Positions 1-6,477 of a stretch of DNA of 8,210 nucleotides are shown here, in pieces. The notes beneath the pieces were generated by a model. It was not told the origin of the DNA, did not search any database, and saw nothing but the letters and a program-made list of their open reading frames with translations. A program made the position numbers and the translations under genes. Numbering within the stretch: position 1 is the first letter of the stretch; each line of letters opens with the position of its first letter. Origin of the DNA: an uncultured Treponema sp. (lineage in GTDB: Bacteria; Spirochaetota; Spirochaetia; Treponematales; Treponemataceae); NCBI GenBank assembly GCA_946538875.1, contig CAMNHD010000053.1:1-8210 (forward strand). Direction: 5' to 3'.

Positions 1-96
1 AGTGTTTTCACCTTCCTGAGTCTGTGCGCCTGCGGGTACAGCTGCCGCGGTCAAAGCGGATACTGCCGCCGTAAGGAATAAATTCTTTTTGTTCAT
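1..96 (-). CDS. Exported protein, N-terminus only (runs off left edge)
   Basis: Only the first 32 codons are in the window. Translation from the ATG at 96-94 begins MNKKNLFLTAAVSALTAAAV and continues PAGAQTQEGENT. This is a typical Sec signal peptide: two lysines, a hydrophobic alanine-rich core, and a probable signal peptidase I site after A-G-A (residues 22-24). The mature protein starts with a polar Q/T/E-rich stretch, so an envelope or periplasmic location is inferred; no lipobox cysteine is seen. An AGGAG ribosome site sits 6 nt before the ATG. The ATG overlaps the stop of the preceding membrane-protein gene by 4 nt (ATGA), so the two are probably co-translated in the smc transcript. The function cannot be read from this fragment. 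Confidence 0.8.
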   Translation of the reverse strand, partial: MNKKNLFLTAAVSALTAAAVPAGAQTQEGENT

Positions 97-464
97 GGTG
101 CTGCTCCTAGTATATCTTCAACAACAGAACTGTTGTCCTTTCTGAGTTCCTGCATGGAGGATGGACTTGGCTGTGTAAACCACTGTCCGGCATCCTCCTT
201 TGTCCAGAGATCCTTTGTTGTGCGTGAGAAATAATAGTCTTCCGTGAGATTTGAGTTCTGAGGTGCTATGAATTCCTCTTCCTTGGAAAAAGCCGTGGGG
301 TTGAAGAGCTCTGCCGGCTTTCTGGAGCCCCGCACGGCATTTGATATCAGGATAATGACTGCACTGATGATAAAGAGTATAAGAATTCCCAGTATAGTAA
401 GCGTAAGACGGCTTGTATTCTGGATAAAATCCTTTATGCGTTCCTTTATTCCGGCAGTATTCAT
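93..464 (-). CDS. Small single-pass membrane protein, unknown function
   Basis: I do not recognise this 123-residue protein. It has a short, mostly basic N-terminus (residues 1-19, with K7, R9, K11, R19), one strongly hydrophobic segment at about residues 20-41, then arginines and lysine (R45, R48, K49) and a polar, proline- and serine-containing C-terminal region of about 75 residues. No signal peptidase site is evident, so it is probably a membrane-anchored protein; orientation is uncertain because positive charges flank both sides of the segment. I chose the ATG at 464 over the GTG one codon upstream because the ribosome site GAGAGGA lies 5 nt from the ATG but only 2 nt from the GTG. It starts 17 nt after the smc stop and overlaps the next gene by 4 nt, so it belongs to the smc transcript. 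The link suggests co-expression only; no role in chromosome segregation is shown. Confidence 0.8.
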   Translation of the reverse strand: MNTAGIKERIKDFIQNTSRLTLTILGILILFIISAVIILISNAVRGSRKPAELFNPTAFSKEEEFIAPQNSNLTEDYYFSRTTKDLWTKEDAGQWFTQPSPSSMQELRKDNSSVVEDILGAAP

Positions 465-481
465 CACTTTCCTCTCAAATT

Positions 482-3400
482 TTACTGTTTATCCTTCCCT
501 TTATCTTCGGCAGAGTCGGGGTTTTCCGTGAATTCTTCCGTTCCGGCTGAAGGCTGGACGGCCTCTTCACCAGCTGCGGCGTCTGTCACGGCTGATTCGG
601 CTGAGTCACTCTGTGCAGAATCTTCTGTCTGCGGCCCTTGAACTGGAGCAACGGCATTTTCCGCTTCAGGGGAAGCATCACTTATATTTTCTTCCGAAAT
701 GGTCTTTGCGTCAACTACTTTTTCCTCTTCTGCCAAAGTTCCGTCAGGATTGTGCTTTCTACGCTGTGGACGTGGCGGTATGACGATACCTTCTTCCGGC
801 TCGACATCCTCTTCCACAAAATTGTCGTCATTGTCGTAGGAAAGACGTGCGTTAAGAGTGTCTTCGTCCTTGCGCATCTGGACAACCTTGGAAATACCGC
901 TTTCTTCCATAGTAACACCAATCATTGTGGATGCACCGACAGCAGTCTTTGTATTGTGCGTGATGACAATATACTGGCTCACGTTGGCAAAGGTGCGGAG
1001 AGTACTGATAAAACTTGTTACGTTCTTGTTGTCAAGGGCGGCGTCAATCTCGTCAAGCAGACAGAATGGACTTGGCCGGACCTGGTAGGTCGCGAACAGA
1101 AGGGCAACCGCAGTCATTGTCTTTTCACCGCCGGAGAGCAGTGAAATTGACTGAAGCTTCTTTCCTGGCGGCTGGGCCAGAATCTCGATGCCTGAGGTAA
1201 GGACATTTGTCGGGTCGACCAGACGGAGATCCGCCTTGCCGCCACCGTGTCCCTCGTTGTCCACAAAGAGACGGCGGAACATATTGTGGAAGTTCTTGCG
1301 GATTCTGTTGTAGGTTGTGACGAACATCTCGGCAGACTTGCTGCGGATTTCTTCGCTGACCTTGACCAGATTCTGCAGGGTTTTCTGGGCATCGTTATAA
1401 CTTTCCACCTGGCGCTCGTAGCGTTCCTTTTCCTCCTGGAACTGCTCTACAGCCATGAGATTGACCGGTCCGAGCTCGTTCAGCTTCTGCTTAGTCTCGG
1501 CAAGCTTCTTGCGCAGGGATTCGGTAGTCTCCGTGATGGTGTACATGCGCTCCTCGAATTCCATGAGGTTGCGCGAATAATTGTCCTGGAAGTTCTGTTT
1601 TACGCTGCGGATTTCAGTTTCGTTCTGTGCAATGTCCACAGTGTAGCGTTCAAGCTGTGACTGGTACTTGTTGCGTTCTTCCTGCTTCTTTTTAAGGGCG
1701 GCTTCCTTACCATTGTTCTTGCTGTTGCATTCGGCAATCTGAACATCCAGCCCTTTCAGCTCATCTGCCAGGCGGCGGCACTCAAGTTCAATATCAGCGA
1801 TGGATTCCTCGATTTCCTGAAGCTGTTCATCCATCTCTTCACGGCGCCGGTTTTCCTGGAAGAGTTCGTTCTCCTGGTCACGCTTTGAGTTTTCCTGGAC
1901 GGCAAGAGTGCGCTGAAGAGTGGAAATCTGCTGGTTGCAGGTGTTTATCTGCTGTACAACAGTTGCGCGGTTGACGTGCAGGTTGGAGAGAGTGTCCTTT
2001 AATTCCACAATCTTCTTGTTGAGTTCGGTGTTCAGCTTATCAAGCTCTGCACTTTCTTTCTTTATATTGTCTATCTGGGTGTAATTTGCTTCTATTGCTT
2101 CGTCGATGGCTCTCTTTTTGGTTATGATACCTTCCGGCGAAAGAAAGTCGTCTATAAACTGAGGCGTGGTCTTTGTGTACTTGTCTATACAGGTGCTGAG
2201 ACCTTCAAGCATGGAGCCAAGGTCCTTGAAAGCCTGGAGGGCATCCCCGCTGAATTTCTGGGCATCCTTTGAGGATGGAGAGGGCAGGGATGAATAGTCT
2301 GAGAATATGTTTGCGCGTCCAGTGACAAAAATGCGGATTTTTTCAAGCTGGGTGTCAAGTTCTTCCTTTGCACTGCGGTTGCTGGATGAAGAATAGCCTG
2401 CATTCTTGAGTTTTGCGTCAAGCTCTGTGACAATGTCTTCTGTGATGGAAGCAAGCTGCTTTTGGAGTTCTGCGCGTTCTGCATCCAGATTGCGGATTTT
2501 TCCCGAATTTGTGTTTATCAGGCGCTCGTTTTCTTCTATCTGGAGTGAAGCCTGGCGGATGTTCTCCGCAAAACTTTCAATGTTCTGCTCTATGTCCTTG
2601 ACCTGCTTTTCCTTGTCGCGGAGTTCAGCCTTCTGGTTGTCGATTTCTTCTGTGGACTCGTCAATCTGTTCGGAAAGTGCCTTTATACGGCCTTCTATCT
2701 GATAGATTTTTTCCTTGATTGAACTCTGCTGCTGGCGGAGCTGGCTTGCAAGGGTCTTTTTACCGCTCTGCTCGGTAATAAGCTTGATCTGGGTCTGTTC
2801 CTTTGCCGCCACCTGCTCCTGCAGTTCCCTTATACGGTCGGTGTTTTCGTTGAGGGAGTTGTAGATGGCCTGAATTTCCTGAATCGCCGCGTCGCGTTTC
2901 TGCTCTGCTTCCAGACGCGCCTGTTCGTGACGTGCCTTGTTCTGGGTAAAGTCCTTTAGACGCAGCAGCTGAATGTCAAGCTCGTAATTGAATTTCGCAT
3001 CCTGAAGCTTTCTGTGCTTTACAGTCTTGTCTGACTGAACCTTAAGGGTGTCGTAGTTTCTCTTGGTTTCCTGAAGGCTTATGTCTATCTGGGCAAGGTT
3101 TGCGCGGGTCTTTTCCAGTTCGCGCTCAGCCTCGGCAACTTCGGCCTTGGAACGGCTGATACCTGCTGCCTCTTCGAAAAGATAGCGGCGGTCTTCCGGC
3201 TTTGACGAAAGAATCTGGTCGATTTTACCCTGCTCCATGACTGAGTAGGCGGCCTTTCCGACACCAGTGTCCATGAAAAGACGGCGGATTTCGGTAGCCG
3301 TGCACTGGCGGTTGTTGATGAAGTATTCGTTTTCTCCTGAGCGGTAGAGACGCCTCTTGATGGCAATCTCGCTGTCACTCATGGGGAGAAGTCCCTTTTC

Positions 3401-3658
3401 ATTGGCGATGGTAAGGGTCACTTCTGCCATTGAGAGGGCCGGACGTGATTCTGTACCGTTGAATATAACATCTTCCATAGAAGAGGCACGGAGGTTCTTG
3501 GATTTGTTTTCGGCAAGGACCCACTTGATGGCGTCCACGACATTGCTCTTGCCGCATCCGTTAGGCCCCAGCAGGGCTGTGATGCCGTCTGCGAACTGAA
3601 TCTGTGTGCGGTCGGCAAAAGACTTGAAGCCGAATATCTCTAGACTTTTTAAAAACAC
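482..3658 (-). CDS. smc: Chromosome segregation protein SMC
   Basis: SMC is an ABC-type ATPase that, as a dimer with ScpA/ScpB, loops and resolves chromosomal DNA. The 1058-residue product starts MFLKSLEIFGFKSFAD, the classic SMC N-terminus. Walker A GPNGCGKS is at residues 31-38, the signature LSGGEK at 841-846, Walker B FCLLDEIDAALD with D869-E870, and the H-loop motif IVITHN follows. Heptad-like coils fill about 150-420 and 515-770. The start is the GTG at 3658: AGAGGA lies 7 nt upstream, and the frame's earlier ATG at 3715 lies upstream of the -10 box. Oddities: residues about 420-512, where the dimerisation hinge should be, show no glycine-rich canonical hinge pattern, and residues 930-1058 form an acidic tail (36 D/E, 11 K/R). 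Typical bacterial SMCs are near 1150-1200 residues, so the core here is short. scpA and scpB are not in the window. First gene of a three-gene unit. Confidence 0.96.
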   Translation of the reverse strand: MFLKSLEIFGFKSFADRTQIQFADGITALLGPNGCGKSNVVDAIKWVLAENKSKNLRASSMEDVIFNGTESRPALSMAEVTLTIANEKGLLPMSDSEIAIKRRLYRSGENEYFINNRQCTATEIRRLFMDTGVGKAAYSVMEQGKIDQILSSKPEDRRYLFEEAAGISRSKAEVAEAERELEKTRANLAQIDISLQETKRNYDTLKVQSDKTVKHRKLQDAKFNYELDIQLLRLKDFTQNKARHEQARLEAEQKRDAAIQEIQAIYNSLNENTDRIRELQEQVAAKEQTQIKLITEQSGKKTLASQLRQQQSSIKEKIYQIEGRIKALSEQIDESTEEIDNQKAELRDKEKQVKDIEQNIESFAENIRQASLQIEENERLINTNSGKIRNLDAERAELQKQLASITEDIVTELDAKLKNAGYSSSSNRSAKEELDTQLEKIRIFVTGRANIFSDYSSLPSPSSKDAQKFSGDALQAFKDLGSMLEGLSTCIDKYTKTTPQFIDDFLSPEGIITKKRAIDEAIEANYTQIDNIKKESAELDKLNTELNKKIVELKDTLSNLHVNRATVVQQINTCNQQISTLQRTLAVQENSKRDQENELFQENRRREEMDEQLQEIEESIADIELECRRLADELKGLDVQIAECNSKNNGKEAALKKKQEERNKYQSQLERYTVDIAQNETEIRSVKQNFQDNYSRNLMEFEERMYTITETTESLRKKLAETKQKLNELGPVNLMAVEQFQEEKERYERQVESYNDAQKTLQNLVKVSEEIRSKSAEMFVTTYNRIRKNFHNMFRRLFVDNEGHGGGKADLRLVDPTNVLTSGIEILAQPPGKKLQSISLLSGGEKTMTAVALLFATYQVRPSPFCLLDEIDAALDNKNVTSFISTLRTFANVSQYIVITHNTKTAVGASTMIGVTMEESGISKVVQMRKDEDTLNARLSYDNDDNFVEEDVEPEEGIVIPPRPQRRKHNPDGTLAEEEKVVDAKTISEENISDASPEAENAVAPVQGPQTEDSAQSDSAESAVTDAAAGEEAVQPSAGTEEFTENPDSAEDKGKDKQ

Positions 3659-3697
3659 AAAAAATTCCTCTTGGTTTCCATAGATTAGCGGACATAC

Positions 3698-3726
3698 ATT
3701 ATACCAAAAAAGCAAGCCTTGAACAA
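3698..3726 (-). promoter_or_regulatory. smc promoter, sigma-70 type
   Basis: On the minus strand TTGTTC (3726-3721) is followed by a 17-nt spacer and an exact TATAAT (3703-3698). Transcription would start near 3691, giving a leader of about 33 nt with an AGAGGA ribosome site before the GTG at 3658. This also rules out the upstream in-frame ATG at 3715 as the smc start, because it would not be transcribed from this promoter. The match is good, but the promoter is not experimentally shown. Confidence 0.75.
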
Positions 3727-3790
3727 TAGGGGAAAAAGTGCATGGAATGAATAAGCCTGTTTACTGGGCCTGTAAGAGCTGAAGGGAATC

Positions 3791-3818
3791 AAAAAAAACT
3801 GTGCTGCAATCGTAACAC
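3791..3818 (-). terminator. Weak terminator candidate between glycosyltransferase and smc
   Basis: Reading the minus strand, GTGTT (3818-3814) can pair with AGCAC (3805-3801), including one G-U pair, around an 8-nt loop. Two bases later comes a run of eight T (3798-3791). The stem is short, so efficiency is doubtful, but the T8 tract and the position upstream of the smc promoter fit an end for glycosyltransferase transcripts. Confidence 0.3.
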
Positions 3819-3819
3819 C

Positions 3820-3840
3820 TGACGTGCCGTCAATAATTGA
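3820..3840. repeat. Two overlapping short palindromes upstream of smc
   Basis: TGACG-TGC-CGTCA (3820-3832) is followed with a 3-base overlap by TCAAT-A-ATTGA (3830-3840); both have perfect 5-bp arms. They lie about 95-115 bp upstream of the smc -35 box. They could be a protein-binding site, or the first could fold as a small hairpin in transcripts reading through from the glycosyltransferase. No known regulator site is recognised. Confidence 0.4.
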
Positions 3841-3950
3841 TTTCGGTGGGCGGGGTGCGGTGGACGCCGGCGTGGAGGGGCTTTAGTTGGCGGCCGGATG
3901 CGGGAGGCAGACGGTCGGCAATGAGCGGGAGCGAACCCCGGAAGGCCGGT
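3841..3950. other. G-rich, GC-rich intergenic patch of unknown nature
   Basis: These 110 bases contain 55 G, 24 C, 15 A and 16 T on the plus strand: 72% G+C with strong G over C skew, unlike the AT-rich DNA directly on either side. Short pairings are possible, such as CGGCC (3891-3895) with GGCCG (3944-3948), CGGG (3926-3929) with CCCG (3937-3940), and CCGG either side of AAGG (3938-3949). No convincing reading frame or ribosome site belongs to it. It resembles a dispersed intergenic repeat or a structured RNA more than ordinary spacer, but only one copy is in the window, so this is inference. Confidence 0.5.
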
Positions 3951-3956
3951 AGCTCA

Positions 3957-3973
3957 AATAAGTGTGTCTTATT
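3957..3973. repeat. AT-rich inverted repeat
   Basis: AATAAG (3957-3962) and CTTATT (3968-3973) are exact complements around a 5-base TGTGT loop. The element lies about 50 bp beyond the glycosyltransferase stop codon. It lacks a following T-run on either strand, so it is a poor intrinsic terminator, though it might contribute to 3' end stability of the glycosyltransferase mRNA. Confidence 0.35.
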
Positions 3974-4021
3974 CCCGGAAAATGCCGCTTTACATTGTGG
4001 GGACCGTCCAAAATGGAAAAA

Positions 4022-5146
4022 TCATTCCTGGGTGATGGTTTTAAGAATCTTTTCTGTCTCGCGGGCTGTGTTTTCCCAGGAATACTGCTTTGACCACTCG
4101 ATACCGCCCTTGATTAGCTTCTGCCTGAGTTCCTTGTCTGTGACGACCTGCTCGATTTTTGCGGAGAAGTCGCTGATATTGTCGCTGTCAAAGAAGAGCG
4201 CGTTGTCTCCTGCGATTTCGGGAAGTCCTCCTGCGCCTGAACATGCCACTGGTAAGCCCGAAGCCATCGCCTCCAGGACGGAAAGCCCGACTCCCTCTGT
4301 GACTGACGGGAAGATGCACGCGTCTGCGTTGCGGTACAGTTCTGGAAAGTGCTCGTGAGGAAAGTATCCTGTAATGAAGATGTCGCTTGCCACAGGTGAG
4401 GAAAAGGCCGCTTTGTGGACCTGCTCGCCGTATTTGTCTTCGCTGCCGGCTATGACCAGGCGGTGGGGGAGGCCTGTCTTTTTCTTGAAGTCGGCGAATG
4501 CATTTATGAGTTCGATGTGCTTTTTTTCTGCATTCTGCATACGGCTTGCGTAGATAAGGTAGGGGCGCTTTATTGCAAAGGGCTTTATGTCTATGACGTC
4601 TGCCTCAAGTGCCATGGGTTCAGCAGGGTAGAAGACACTGTGGTCGATTCCGTTGTGGATTACTTCCACCCTGGAACAGTCTATGCCGGAGCACTCAAGG
4701 TCTTTTTTTATGTAATTGCTTGAGGTGATTATGCACTGGCACTTTGAGAGTCCGCGTTTTATCTGTCTGCGCAGCCAGCGGTCGTCGCTTGTTTCGAACA
4801 GGTTGGAAACCACGTCGTTTACCAGTGCAACTCCGGGGATTTTGAACCTGTTGGGCAGCATGCGGCTTCCTGCGGTGTACAGTATTGCATCGTATTTCTG
4901 GCGGCGGCCAAAGCTGTTGAGCCTGAACTGGTGCCAGAGACGCTCTGCGGGCAGGCTTTCCGGAATGTTGACCGCCACGTAGTCCATGGCGCGTTTTGAG
5001 GTGTATGTGTAGCGGTCCACTTCTGAACCGAATAATTCGTAAGTTATGCCGTCATCTTCGCTGAGATGAGGTAATAGGGACATGAGGTATGATCCTAGTC
5101 CTGAGCGGCCGTGTGCGCAGCCGAATGTATCAATTCCTACTTTCAT
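4022..5146 (-). CDS. GT4-type family glycosyltransferase
   Basis: The 374-residue product is a GT-B fold glycosyltransferase that moves a sugar from a nucleotide-sugar donor to an acceptor, probably in cell-surface glycan, glycolipid or polysaccharide synthesis. It begins MKVGIDTFG, the first strand of the N-terminal Rossmann domain, with a glycine loop GRSGLGSY at residues 13-20. The C-terminal donor domain begins near the YLIYASRM segment and contains the EX7E motif, E284-GVGLSVL-E292, followed by AMASGLPV and GLPEI, which are GT4 hallmarks. Length is normal for the family. There is no signal peptide or membrane segment, so it is cytoplasmic or peripheral. Donor and acceptor cannot be told from sequence, and no other glycan genes are nearby. 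No Shine-Dalgarno sequence precedes the ATG; an extended -10 box ends 8 nt before it. Confidence 0.92.
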   Translation of the reverse strand: MKVGIDTFGCAHGRSGLGSYLMSLLPHLSEDDGITYELFGSEVDRYTYTSKRAMDYVAVNIPESLPAERLWHQFRLNSFGRRQKYDAILYTAGSRMLPNRFKIPGVALVNDVVSNLFETSDDRWLRRQIKRGLSKCQCIITSSNYIKKDLECSGIDCSRVEVIHNGIDHSVFYPAEPMALEADVIDIKPFAIKRPYLIYASRMQNAEKKHIELINAFADFKKKTGLPHRLVIAGSEDKYGEQVHKAAFSSPVASDIFITGYFPHEHFPELYRNADACIFPSVTEGVGLSVLEAMASGLPVACSGAGGLPEIAGDNALFFDSDNISDFSAKIEQVVTDKELRQKLIKGGIEWSKQYSWENTARETEKILKTITQE

Positions 5147-5154
5147 AGAATTAT

Positions 5155-5163
5155 ACTATATCA
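5155..5163 (-). promoter_or_regulatory. Extended -10 promoter of the glycosyltransferase
   Basis: On the minus strand TGA-TATAGT (5163-5155) is an extended -10 element followed by 8 nt and the ATG at 5146. A second TATAAT (5155-5150) overlaps but sits only 3 nt from the ATG, too close to make a transcript containing the start. No good -35 box is seen at 16-18 nt. Transcripts would have a leader of about 0-3 nt. It mirrors the helicase promoter on the other strand. Confidence 0.5.
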
Positions 5164-5178
5164 CAAAAAACTAAAATT

Positions 5179-5187
5179 TGCTATAGT
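5179..5187 (+). promoter_or_regulatory. Extended -10 promoter of the RNA helicase
   Basis: TGC-TATAGT (5179-5187) is an extended -10 element. The usual start point about 7 nt downstream is A5194, the first base of the helicase ATG, and no Shine-Dalgarno sequence is present, so a leaderless mRNA is predicted. The -35 region (around 5159-5164) does not resemble TTGACA. An upstream TATACT (5152-5157) is an alternative -10 that would give a leader of about 30 nt, still without a ribosome site. Confidence 0.5.
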
Positions 5188-5193
5188 GTGTGC

Positions 5194-6477
5194 ATGAGTA
5201 CTTTTATCGATTTAGGAATCAGTCAGAAACTCTGCTCTAAGCTTGAGGCTCTTGGAATTACAGAACCCACCGCGGTGCAGGAACAGGTTGTGCCGCTTGT
5301 CTCTCAGCGCAGGAATCTTCTTTTTCAGAGCGAGACTGGCACTGGAAAGACTTTTGCATATCTTCTGCCGCTTGTGGAACGCCTTGAAGGGTCTGAAAAT
5401 CCTCGGAGAAATGTGAGGCTTCTTATTGCCTCCCCGACTTACGAACTTGCCTCCCAGATTAAGGTCCAGGTGCAGCTGGTCAGTTCCCTGCCTGTTGCCC
5501 TGTGTATCGGCGGCTCACCGATTGCGCGCCAGATAGAAGCCCTCAAGGCCAAGCCAGAAATTGTCATAGGGGGACCTTCCCGCCTTTTGGAGCTTATCCA
5601 CTTGAAGAAGCTTAAGGCTGATGCAGTTGATGTGCTTGTGCTTGACGAGGCTGACCGTCTGCTTAGCCCGGAGCTGCGCGATGCTACCCAGGGGCTTCTT
5701 GAACGGCTTCCGCGTGATGTCCAGCTTGTGGGAAACTCTGCCACTGTGAGTAACTATACGCGTAAAATCCTTGTAAAGGCCAGGGAGTCTTTTGGGGAAG
5801 CGGGTGACTCTTGTGCGGATAAGGGGGGCACTTCTGGTGTAACGGGTGCCTTGAGTGCAAAAAACGGGGACTCGACCGCAAAAGACGCCGCCACAACCGA
5901 CCGGAGCGGCATCCTTCTGGTGACACTTCCCCCCGAGGACATACTCCGCAGGCGTATAACACACTGGGCCATCTTTGCGGAGCGCCGCGACAAGATAGAC
6001 ACTCTGCGTTCCTTTATAAGCGCAGTAAAACCCCGGAAGCTTATAGTGTTCACCGCCAAGACCGACCAGATTGACATTATAGTGGGAAAACTGCGCTACC
6101 ACAAGGTGGAATGCGAAGGACTAAGCTCCAAGACAGACAAGAAACTCCGCAAGCAGGCCATAGACCGTTTTAGAAGCGGTAAGCTCAGCATACTGGTCAC
6201 AAGCGACCTTGCCTCACGTGGACTGGATATCCCAGGGATAAGCCATGTGGTGCAGATGGATCTTCCCCAGGGAACTGATTTCTTTGTGCACAGGGCAGGA
6301 AGAACAGCGCGTGCCGGTCAGAACGGAATCAACTGTGTTATAGGCGATGCGTGGGAGATGGAGCAGTATGCCGCGCTGGAAAAGAAACTTGGTCTAACAG
6401 TGTATCCCAAGGTTCTCTACGGCGGAAGACTGAGTTCCCCCCAGGACTTTGAGCAGCAGGATGAACAGGATCAATGA
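5194..6477 (+). CDS. DEAD-box ATP-dependent RNA helicase
   Basis: This 427-residue protein is an ATP-dependent RNA-unwinding enzyme of the DEAD-box family, acting in ribosome assembly, mRNA decay or cold adaptation; which one cannot be told. Motifs in order: Q-motif region (FIDLGIS, then TEPTAVQEQ), motif I SETGTGKT 46-53, Ia SPTYELA 80-86, Ib GGPSRL 126-131, II DEAD 151-154, III SAT 182-184, IV IVFTAK, V TSDLASRGLD 336-345, VI HRAGRTARAG from 366. Several depart from consensus: Y83 replaces the arginine of PTRELA, S129 the glycine of PGR, and S46 the usual alanine. A 39-residue Gly/Ala/Ser/Thr/Asp-rich insert (201-239) lies at the domain linker. The C-terminus ends soon after motif VI with no RNA-binding extension. 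The ATG at 5194 is preferred over the GTG at 5188, which abuts the -10 box. Its stop overlaps the next start (ATGA). Confidence 0.93.
   Translation: MSTFIDLGISQKLCSKLEALGITEPTAVQEQVVPLVSQRRNLLFQSETGTGKTFAYLLPLVERLEGSENPRRNVRLLIASPTYELASQIKVQVQLVSSLPVALCIGGSPIARQIEALKAKPEIVIGGPSRLLELIHLKKLKADAVDVLVLDEADRLLSPELRDATQGLLERLPRDVQLVGNSATVSNYTRKILVKARESFGEAGDSCADKGGTSGVTGALSAKNGDSTAKDAATTDRSGILLVTLPPEDILRRRITHWAIFAERRDKIDTLRSFISAVKPRKLIVFTAKTDQIDIIVGKLRYHKVECEGLSSKTDKKLRKQAIDRFRSGKLSILVTSDLASRGLDIPGISHVVQMDLPQGTDFFVHRAGRTARAGQNGINCVIGDAWEMEQYAALEKKLGLTVYPKVLYGGRLSSPQDFEQQDEQDQ

Noticed and set aside
638..1660. Several long plus-strand frames across smc
   Set aside because: They are antisense shadows of a well-supported SMC head and coil; no start signals or domain features are seen.
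2120..2400. A Rad50-type zinc hook in place of the SMC hinge
   Set aside because: The segment contains a single cysteine and no CxxC motif.
3659..3715. Longer smc N-terminus starting at the ATG at 3715
   Set aside because: The start would lie upstream of the TATAAT box, the added residues are unlike any SMC N-terminus, and the GTG at 3658 has a well-spaced ribosome site.
3845..3880. G-quadruplex in the G-rich patch
   Set aside because: Only three runs of three or more G occur at usable distance; a two-layer structure is possible but weak, so it is not claimed.
3922..3942. A tRNA T-arm-like pattern on the minus strand (GGGGTTCGCTCCC) in the G-rich patch
   Set aside because: The loop does not fit the conserved TTCRANY pattern, and no acceptor stem, anticodon arm or CCA end can be placed around it.
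3837..4358. A 173-codon open frame on the plus strand
   Set aside because: Most of it runs antisense to the glycosyltransferase, it has no ribosome site, and its product is low-similarity Cys/Ser/Arg-rich sequence typical of a shadow frame.
5515..6102. A 195-codon minus-strand frame inside the helicase
   Set aside because: It is antisense to conserved DEAD-box motifs and has no recognisable features of its own.
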